In this document: piece by piece, positions 15,448 through 20,972 of the stretch
Position numbering within the stretch: the stretch's first letter is position 1
How the letters are laid out: each line of letters begins with the position of its first letter
Source: JBCCTX01 sp964652565
GTDB lineage: Bacteria > Bacteroidota > Bacteroidia > J057
Length of the DNA: 20,972 nt
Reading direction: 5' to 3'
Assembly (NCBI GenBank): GCA_964652565.1
Contig: CAZZEC010000104.1
Span: 1 to 20,972, forward strand
The notes under the pieces: generated by a model
The model's input: only the letters and a program-made list of their open reading frames with translations
What the model was told of the DNA's origin: nothing
Databases searched by the model: none
Program-made: the position numbers and the translations under genes

Positions 15448-18246
15448 CTACATATCCTCGCTATATTTTTTCCTTCCTGCTCCCACTCCTAGCGAAGAAA
15501 GTTTCCAGGTAGCAGTTACCAGGAAGTATCTGGCTAAGTTATTGACGCGTTCTTCTTCCGTAAAAGTGCTGGTAGTTCTTCGGTTAATCCCCTGGTTTTG
15601 ATTGAATAAATCCGTTCCTGATACTTTTAATTCTAACTGTCCGGATTCCAGCGGGAAGTATAGGATTTCTGCACTTAAAATCGGAATATCTTGTTGATCA
15701 CTGAAGGCATCGCCTCCATACAACCGATAAGAGAAGTTTGAAGCAACTGTCAATCTCTCCGTTATATTGTAATCGATATTGGCAGTATAGCGATGATTCC
15801 AGGTTTGGCGATCAAAAGAATTATTTTCTGCATAATTGGTTTGGTTGATTTCCCATCCAGCACGTAGGTAATATGCAATTACTCTACGATCTCTGTTTCG
15901 AAAGCGCAGGTTGAATTCTCCTGAATACTGATCTACATCAGTCGCAACTTCATTCAAAAACACTATATTCTCACGATAGTTACCATTCAAATACAGAGAC
16001 AGGCTACTTTTGAGCCATTTAAAAGGAAACGTATAATATACTCGGGAACGTGCAGAAAGTCCTCGATCAACATTTACTGGCATAGATACTTGACGGAGCT
16101 GCTCGTCTACCGTCTTTTGCGTGTTGATAGGATCTTTAGCAAGATCCAAGTCTAAGGATATCCCCATATTCCGACGGGATTGCCTGTCGTATTTTCTGAA
16201 ATCAAATTCAAACTGATGATAGTAGGTTGGCGTAAGTCCTGTATTTCCTTGATAGATACGCAGGGGATTGGTGTTGTCGATGAAAGGCTGTAATTGAGAT
16301 AATGAAGGTTCTCTCACGTATGTATCATATTCCAGTTCCAGTCTCCAATCATTGTCAAAAGTATATCTAATATCGACCTCGGGAAGTAAGAAAAAGAAGT
16401 TTTGGTCTAAAAGCGTATCTTCAGAAATATAGTCATTTTTTAGCCTTGTTTGCTCACCATTCATGCTGGCACGAATCCTTAAATGCTCGTCATCTCTACG
16501 GTATCCAAAACTCACTCGATTCTGATCCATAGTGCGTTCGAAATGGTTACTTAGCTGTATATTGCGTACTCTGGCTTCTCCATTTTCTATATCAAAAGCA
16601 TCTCTTTGATTTTCATCTAGCATTTGCGAGCGATTGAAACCGAAAGTTAAGTAGTCAAATTCTCCTAAGGGCTCATTAAATCCAGAGTACATACGGTAAT
16701 TCCATTCATTACCTTCAGATAATTGCGTTTGTCTAATAGATTCCAGATTGTATTGTTCACTCTCTTCTTCCCAGAACTCATTTTCAGATTCTATGTCTTT
16801 GTCGTTACTATCTTCACCCAATCCCCCACTGGCTCCTACATATAGATTCCTCCCTTCTTTACGGAATTTCTTGCGGTAATTCACAGAAAAATTTGCAAAA
16901 AATTCCTGATCCTGATCTAATGTATTTCTCAAACTGCTATTTTGTAATATTCCTTCTGAATTAGTACTCCGGTTATCAGCTATATTTTCATCTCTTTCAG
17001 TAGCATAACTTGCAGCAGTTTGTATGCGAAGCTGTTGGGTAGAATCTATATCCTGTCGCCACAATAAATTAAATGCATGTCCATCATTTCTTCGCTCTCT
17101 TATATTATTATCTTCCGTAACAAATGAATTTCCAGGGATAAAGTTCTCCCTAAAGGTATTTTCTTCTCGATTTGTTGTCTTTCCTCCATAGATATACGTT
17201 GTGGTGAGATTCGTGCGATCGTTCAATTCATAATTGAGGTTGATCCCTCCCGCTTGTGTGTTGATAAATCCGTCATCATCTCCCCAGGTAGTAGGAAGCC
17301 CCACTCCTGCCCCTCCAATGGATACCCCATTTGAGCTCCATGAGGAGTTACCCATATTCTCCCATCCGCCCATAAACTCTCTAATCTGATCTCCACCAAA
17401 TCCGATTTCATTTACATTATTAGCTATACCTAATATAGAAAGCTGCATTTTGGGAGAGAATCTAAAGGCATTGGTTTTTGCAACAAATCGATCATCTGGT
17501 GTACCGTATCCCCCTGCAATATTTCCAAAATACCCTCTTCTCTTCTCTGGTTTTAATTTTATGTTTATCGTTTTGAGTTGTACTCCATCATTGACTCCTG
17601 TAAATTCTGTTTCTTCTGTTTTACTATCTGTAATCTGAACCTTATCTACTGCATCTACGGGAATATTTTTTACAGCCAGTTTTACATTATTCCCAAAAAA
17701 CTCTTTACCATCAATTTTTATCTCCTGGACGGGTTGGCCTTCAGCAGTAACGCTACCATCTTCATTCACTTCCACTCCGGGTAATTGCTCTAAGAGTTTT
17801 TCCAATACAGCATTAGGTCTCGTTTGAAAAGATCCTACATTATATACAACCGTATCTCCCAGGATTAACATAGGAGGTTTTTCAGCCTCTATGACTACCG
17901 AGTCCCCTGTAAATTCACGAACTGACAATTGTATGATACCAAGATCATATCCAGCTCTCCGAAATGTGAGATCTAAGGTATCTGTAAAAGAAAGAAATCC
18001 TGGAGAGTAGACCAGGAAGCGATATCTACCTGCATTAGTTACTGAAATGGTAAAGGTTCCTTGTTTATCTGTGATAGCTCCTACTGCTACATTGGGATCT
18101 GAAATATCCTGTAGTGAAGCCGTAATTCCTGGTATAGGTTGTTTGAGCGTGTCAACGACTGAGCCTCTCACTTCAAAATCCTGACCATAAAGAACGCCTA
18201 TGTTTATAAGACAAAGGGTGAGTAATGAATAAAAAAATAACTTCAT
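15448..18246 (-). CDS. Outer-membrane β-barrel protein, TonB-dependent receptor-like, with carboxypeptidase-like regulatory domain
   Basis: A 932-residue outer-membrane protein. A Sec signal peptide ends near Gly21/Gln22. Residues about 24-110 form a carboxypeptidase-D regulatory-like β-sandwich (VRGSVVDTLKQPIPGITASL). A plug-like region follows (about 140-235: VLEKLLEQLPGVEVNEDGSV, then IKIDGKEFFGNNVKLAVKNI). The remainder, rich in alternating aromatic/polar strands and Asn/Arg/Glu loops, is the barrel, matching the OMP_b-brl_3 group. No SusD-like partner, sigma factor or anti-sigma gene is adjacent, so it is not a typical polysaccharide utilisation locus SusC. The ligand is unknown. Transcription converges on katG. 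A terminator after the upstream lyase gene suggests its own promoter within 18247-18540. Confidence 0.92.
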   Translation of the reverse strand: MKLFFYSLLTLCLINIGVLYGQDFEVRGSVVDTLKQPIPGITASLQDISDPNVAVGAITDKQGTFTISVTNAGRYRFLVYSPGFLSFTDTLDLTFRRAGYDLGIIQLSVREFTGDSVVIEAEKPPMLILGDTVVYNVGSFQTRPNAVLEKLLEQLPGVEVNEDGSVTAEGQPVQEIKIDGKEFFGNNVKLAVKNIPVDAVDKVQITDSKTEETEFTGVNDGVQLKTINIKLKPEKRRGYFGNIAGGYGTPDDRFVAKTNAFRFSPKMQLSILGIANNVNEIGFGGDQIREFMGGWENMGNSSWSSNGVSIGGAGVGLPTTWGDDDGFINTQAGGINLNYELNDRTNLTTTYIYGGKTTNREENTFRENFIPGNSFVTEDNNIRERRNDGHAFNLLWRQDIDSTQQLRIQTAASYATERDENIADNRSTNSEGILQNSSLRNTLDQDQEFFANFSVNYRKKFRKEGRNLYVGASGGLGEDSNDKDIESENEFWEEESEQYNLESIRQTQLSEGNEWNYRMYSGFNEPLGEFDYLTFGFNRSQMLDENQRDAFDIENGEARVRNIQLSNHFERTMDQNRVSFGYRRDDEHLRIRASMNGEQTRLKNDYISEDTLLDQNFFFLLPEVDIRYTFDNDWRLELEYDTYVREPSLSQLQPFIDNTNPLRIYQGNTGLTPTYYHQFEFDFRKYDRQSRRNMGISLDLDLAKDPINTQKTVDEQLRQVSMPVNVDRGLSARSRVYYTFPFKWLKSSLSLYLNGNYRENIVFLNEVATDVDQYSGEFNLRFRNRDRRVIAYYLRAGWEINQTNYAENNSFDRQTWNHRYTANIDYNITERLTVASNFSYRLYGGDAFSDQQDIPILSAEILYFPLESGQLELKVSGTDLFNQNQGINRRTTSTFTEEERVNNLARYFLVTATWKLSSLGVGAGRKKYSEDM

Positions 18247-18346
18247 GTGGAGTAATTAAACCATTTTAAGACTTCAGCTTTTGTTAGGCTAAATCAGTTA
18301 TTGTGATGATGAATGTAAGATAGATATCGAATCTGAAGACAATATG

Positions 18347-18366
18347 AAGCAATAATGATATTGCTT
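18347..18366. repeat. Perfect 8-bp inverted repeat upstream of the barrel gene
   Basis: AAGCAATA (18347-18354) and TATTGCTT (18359-18366) are exact reverse complements separated by ATGA, about 100 nt upstream of the barrel start codon. It could be an operator or a leader hairpin. There is no T-run after it on the minus strand, so it is not a terminator there. Confidence 0.45.
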
Positions 18367-18540
18367 TTAAATTAACGAAAAATATATCCATTCGCCATTG
18401 GTATTTAATTTCAATTATTTTGCACCAATTTGTTCTCGGATTACAAATATTGAAATTTACCAAATATGTGAGCATTCAATAGTTTTGCCTGCTCTGGATG
18501 GTACATTTCTTGTTCCTCTTTATGACAAGAATTAAATGTT

Positions 18541-18561
18541 AAAAAAGATTGGTAATCTTTT
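18541..18561 (-). terminator. Terminator of the DapA-superfamily gene
   Basis: Read on the minus strand, AAAAGATT-ACC-AATCTTTT forms an 8-bp stem with a 3-nt loop, and the 3' arm runs into TTTTTT. It starts 31 nt after the stop of the lyase gene. The stem is AT-rich, so its strength is uncertain. Confidence 0.6.
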
Positions 18562-18592
18562 ACATGGGATGATAATAGTAAATGGATATCAT

Positions 18593-19525
18593 TTATGACT
18601 GAGCTAGTGGATTAAGATTGTATGTATCCAACAGTTGCTCAAACTGATCTATCAATATATCGACATTTCTTTTCTCCATAGTTTGAATGGGAGGAAATAT
18701 CCTGGCCTGACATAATCCCAGTCGATGCATCAGTACTTTCAAAGCGAATAGAGAAGTTCCAAGTGATGGCTGACTAATATATAATTGGGTGATTGCTTCG
18801 GCTATTTCAAAGTATGGTGTAGCTTTCTTTTCTTCATTTCGTAGTGCATGATCATACATTTGCCGATGTGTGGCAGGATCTATGTTTGCTGCACTGGGGA
18901 CTATGCCATGTGCCCCTTTCAATAAACCAAGTAACATCATATGGCTTACACCTATTAATATTGAAAATTCATCAGAATGTCCCCACGTTTTGAGTGCTTG
19001 TTCCCACCTGATGGGATCGTTCTCAGAGTCTTTGAGACCAATGATATTAGGGTGTTGACTCAAGGTAGCGACTACACTCAATGGAATAGAGTGATGGGCA
19101 ACAATCGGGATATTATAAACAATTAATGGAATGGGGATTTGATCAGCTAATGTGGTAAAATAGTATTGCATTTCCAGTGGAGACAGTGCGAAAAAGTTAG
19201 GTAGATGTGCAACGGCATAAGATACCCCCCATTCTGCATAATGATGAGCACAAACGATGGACTCTTCCAGTGAATTACTCGAAATTCCCGCATATATAGT
19301 AGTTTGATCTTTAAATTCCTTGCATACAAATTCTACCATTTTATGCTTTTTCTCAATCGAAACCGATGCAGACTCACCTGTAGTTCCTAATAAAAAGGGA
19401 TAGTTACGATGTGAAACAATATGTTGGATAATGTTTTGCGTAGCTACCAGATCCAGGGAATAGTCTGTATGTATGGGCGTAACAAGCGGAACGATAATTC
19501 CTGAAGGAAGTGTGGTTTGAGCCAT
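18593..19525 (-). CDS. Dihydrodipicolinate synthase/N-acetylneuraminate lyase superfamily protein
   Basis: A 310-residue cytoplasmic TIM-barrel aldolase/lyase with the superfamily catalytic set: GTTGES (47-52, with the Thr48/Thr49 pair), Tyr137 in VYNIP, and Schiff-base Lys165 in IIGLKDSEND. It therefore probably forms an imine with a 2-keto acid such as pyruvate. The residue equivalent to the substrate-carboxylate Arg138 of E. coli DapA (YNVPSRTG) is Val142 here (YNIPIVAHH). This argues against true DapA in lysine synthesis and for a different aldehyde partner, as in sugar-acid or hydroxyproline-type lyases. It sits next to no lysine or sialic-acid genes. ATG 19525 gives the usual length and N-terminus (SGIIVPLVTPI). 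It appears monocistronic, with its own terminator. Confidence 0.9.
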   Translation of the reverse strand: MAQTTLPSGIIVPLVTPIHTDYSLDLVATQNIIQHIVSHRNYPFLLGTTGESASVSIEKKHKMVEFVCKEFKDQTTIYAGISSNSLEESIVCAHHYAEWGVSYAVAHLPNFFALSPLEMQYYFTTLADQIPIPLIVYNIPIVAHHSIPLSVVATLSQHPNIIGLKDSENDPIRWEQALKTWGHSDEFSILIGVSHMMLLGLLKGAHGIVPSAANIDPATHRQMYDHALRNEEKKATPYFEIAEAITQLYISQPSLGTSLFALKVLMHRLGLCQARIFPPIQTMEKRNVDILIDQFEQLLDTYNLNPLAQS

Positions 19526-19673
19526 ATGGAATGCGTATGAATATTTGATTGAATAATTTACATATTACAAAAATGTATGGTCCAAATTACAATTGCAGGT
19601 TAAAAATTCATTGTATTACATTCCCCTGTTACCATGTTCTTATTTCGCGTACATCTGTTTTGTCATTTCTGAC

Positions 19674-19689
19674 TCCCCATTTATGGGGA
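19674..19689. promoter_or_regulatory. GC-rich perfect palindrome upstream of the Rieske gene
   Basis: TCCCCAT-TT-ATGGGGA is an exact inverted repeat ending 60 nt before the Rieske start codon. ATTCCCC at 19620-19626 is also inverted with GGGGAAT at 19685-19691. G/C runs stand out in this AT-rich gap, and no T-run follows, so an operator is more likely than a terminator. It could act on the Rieske gene or the divergent lyase gene. Confidence 0.45.
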
Positions 19690-19749
19690 ATTATCTGGCA
19701 ATGAGCAACAAAGCTTATCCCAGCCCTGTTTTTGAAATAAAAATAAATC

Positions 19750-20184
19750 ATGAATAGAAAAGTATTTATTCACCAGCTTGGTGCAGCAGCTCTGTTAACT
19801 TCATTAGGGGTTTCACTAGAAAGTTGTAGTGAAGAGGAGGAAGTAGTTCCTACTAATAATACCCCTGGCACTCCTGTAACCAGGGTAACGTTTAGTTTAA
19901 CTTCCAATGATTTTTCAGTACTCGACAATGATGATGCATGGTTATTACATCCGACCCAGAATATTTTGATAGTAAATATTGGAGGAACGATCAGTGCTTT
20001 TTCCAGTGCATGTCCACATTCAGGTTGCTCTAGAGATTGGGAGGAATCTGAGGATAAATTGCGATGCAGATGTCATGGATCTGAATTTAACAAGGATGGA
20101 TCTTTGGCAAAAGGACCAGCTAATAGAGGGCTCACTAAACTTCCTGTTCAGGTAGAGGATGACAACGTTACGATTACAATTTGA
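19750..20184 (+). CDS. Rieske [2Fe-2S] lipoprotein, probably surface or outer-membrane anchored
   Basis: A 144-residue electron-transfer protein. The C-terminal Rieske fold has both cluster motifs: CPHSGC at 88-93 and CRCHGS at 106-111. Ligands are Cys88, His90, Cys106 and His109; Cys93 and Cys108 are placed for the disulphide seen in high-potential bc1-type Rieske proteins. The leader MNRKVFIHQLGAAALLTSLG resembles a degenerate Tat signal (Arg-Lys instead of Arg-Arg), which would suit export of a folded cofactor protein. It ends in a lipobox-like LESC with Cys26. The following SEEEE resembles the acidic lipoprotein export signal that directs Bacteroidota lipoproteins to the cell surface. No oxidase, dehydrogenase or cytochrome partner is adjacent. 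The gene is monocistronic with a strong terminator. Confidence 0.92.
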   Translation: MNRKVFIHQLGAAALLTSLGVSLESCSEEEEVVPTNNTPGTPVTRVTFSLTSNDFSVLDNDDAWLLHPTQNILIVNIGGTISAFSSACPHSGCSRDWEESEDKLRCRCHGSEFNKDGSLAKGPANRGLTKLPVQVEDDNVTITI

Positions 20185-20213
20185 AATTCCTTGATTTGTA
20201 AGTATTAATTATT

Positions 20214-20250
20214 CCCAACAAATGTAATGATGACATGAGTTGGGTTTTTT
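20214..20250 (+). terminator. Rho-independent terminator of the Rieske gene
   Basis: CCCAAC (20214-20219) pairs with GTTGGG (20239-20244), and inside it ATGT (20222-20225) pairs with ACAT (20233-20236), separated by symmetric 2-nt bulges. Six T residues follow directly. It starts 30 nt after the stop codon. Confidence 0.88.
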
Positions 20251-20366
20251 AATTCTGTAGACTTTAAATGAAACATTTGCATATTCTTCCCAACACTCTT
20301 AGTGGAAAAAAACCGAGGGAGATCAATTTATTATCAAACTTAACATAAGGTCCAATGGCCGTTAAT

Positions 20367-20374
20367 TACATTTG
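20367..20374 (+). promoter_or_regulatory. Candidate -7 box (TACATTTG) upstream of the sulfatase gene
   Basis: An exact TAnnTTTG match that would leave a leader of about 120 nt before ATG 20500. A weaker one-mismatch alternative, TGGCTTTG at 20470-20477, is closer to the start. No -33 TTG is evident for either. Confidence 0.35.
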
Positions 20375-20499
20375 TAAAATTATATTCAAATTATCATAGT
20401 AAAATCGGTTAGCATAATGCTTAATATTTTGTATATATTCCATTCAGACGAAAAATATTTCAATAAAGTTGGCTTTGTAAATAAGATAGCATTAATCGC

Positions 20500-20972
20500 A
20501 TGTGTAAATTGAGATACATTACTAGCAAAGACCTTATATCAAAGTTTATCCTAGGATCACTATCCATCATTGGGATGTTATTTTTTTGTCAGCTGAATGC
20601 CTTGTGTATGCCAAGTACCAATCTTTTACCAAAAATACCCAACATCATCCTCATCTATGTCGACGATCTAGGTTGGGCTGATGTAGGATATAATGGAAAT
20701 TCCTTTTATGAAACTCCCAACATAGATCGTATAGCAAGAGAAGGGATGATTTTTAACAGATTTTATCCGGGTGCTGCTAATTGTGCGCCTTCCAGAGCGT
20801 GTTTAATGACAGGAATGTATACCCCTAGACATCAAGTCTATGTACCACAAGGACTTTCTCGTGGAGGCGATGTGTCTAACATGAGATGGAAAGTACCTAC
20901 ACAGGGTCAGGATAGTTCTTTTCATACCTTCCCTGTGAGTATTAATCATGTTGCAGCCAAATATGTATCAAT
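20500..20972 (+). CDS. Sulfatase, N-terminal part; continues beyond the window
   Basis: The frame opens after a stop at 20482 with ATG 20500 and runs to the right edge (157 codons visible). An N-terminal signal peptide (hydrophobic core about 16-35) indicates export. The sulfatase domain starts at PNIILIYVDDLGWADVGYNG, where Asp55 and Asp56 are metal ligands. The active-site motif CAPSR follows, with Cys95 the residue converted to formylglycine, in NCAPSRACLMTG. Cysteine at this position means the enzyme needs an FGE- or anSME-type maturase, which is not in the window. Substrate cannot be judged from this part; many Bacteroidota homologues act on sulfated polysaccharides. A later ATG (20575) would lose the basic start of the signal peptide. 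Confidence 0.93.
   Translation, partial: MCKLRYITSKDLISKFILGSLSIIGMLFFCQLNALCMPSTNLLPKIPNIILIYVDDLGWADVGYNGNSFYETPNIDRIAREGMIFNRFYPGAANCAPSRACLMTGMYTPRHQVYVPQGLSRGGDVSNMRWKVPTQGQDSSFHTFPVSINHVAAKYVS

Larger units (their letters stand above)
18247..18592. other. Intergenic region upstream of the barrel gene
   Basis: These 346 bp separate the lyase and barrel genes, both on the minus strand. They contain the lyase terminator and a perfect 8-bp inverted repeat (both listed). A 63-codon minus-strand frame at 18284-18475 has no recognisable features and I do not call it. No exact TAnnTTTG box was found on the minus strand. Confidence 0.5.
20185..20499. other. Intergenic region before the sulfatase gene
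   Basis: These 315 bp hold the Rieske terminator and, further on, an exact -7 box candidate (listed). The rest is AT-rich, and I see no gene or further structure in it. Confidence 0.5.

Noticed and set aside
15448..18246. SusC-type member of a polysaccharide utilisation locus
   Set aside because: No SusD-like gene, glycoside hydrolase or sigma/anti-sigma pair is next to it; the sulfatase is 2 kb away in a separate unit on the other strand.
18284..18475. 63-codon minus-strand open frame upstream of the barrel gene
   Set aside because: No domain or signal peptide is visible, and it contains the 8-bp inverted repeat in an AT-rich control region.
18593..19525. Lysine-biosynthetic dapA
   Set aside because: The arginine that binds the substrate carboxylate is replaced by Val142, and no lysine pathway genes are nearby.

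Overview
The window looks like chromosomal DNA of a Bacteroidota member, probably an environmental, T9SS-bearing lineage. The evidence is AT-rich intergenic DNA, exact TAnnTTTG-type -7 boxes before several genes, a type IX secretion (T9SS) sorting domain, a LruC-domain lipoprotein, an outer-membrane barrel with a carboxypeptidase-like N-terminal domain, and short lipoprotein signals followed by acidic residues. I cannot name a genus. I see no tRNA, rRNA, CRISPR array, insertion sequence or integrase.

Layout. A lipoprotein gene with one haem-binding CXXCH motif runs off the left edge on the minus strand (1-1355). Divergently, across 585 bp, lies an orphan membrane histidine kinase (1941-3371). 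Next come a DUF4114/LruC surface lipoprotein (3539-5596), a tightly coupled Wzx-type flippase (5601-6920) and a SAM methyltransferase (7074-7850). A two-gene DUF1800-DUF1501 unit follows (8018-12670). Its second protein is a roughly 1,000-residue mosaic: twin-arginine leader, DUF1501, three tandem ~88-residue modules, PA14 domain and T9SS C-terminal domain. After it come katG (12970-15225) with a clear terminator, a convergent outer-membrane barrel gene (15448-18246, minus), a DapA-superfamily aldolase/lyase (18593-19525, minus), a Rieske lipoprotein (19750-20184) with a strong terminator, and the 5' part of a sulfatase (20500 to the right edge).

How the genes fit together. Much of the window encodes envelope or exported proteins. 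The DUF1800/DUF1501 pair is the most system-like element. Its first protein has no export signal and cannot be extended upstream, while its partner carries a Tat-type leader and a T9SS tail. A hitchhiker-type export complex that ends at the cell surface is a reasonable but untested idea. The redox proteins (KatG, Rieske lipoprotein, CXXCH lipoprotein) are in separate transcription units, and nothing in the sequence shows that they act together. Several perfect inverted repeats lie upstream of katG, the Rieske gene and the barrel gene and are candidate regulatory sites.
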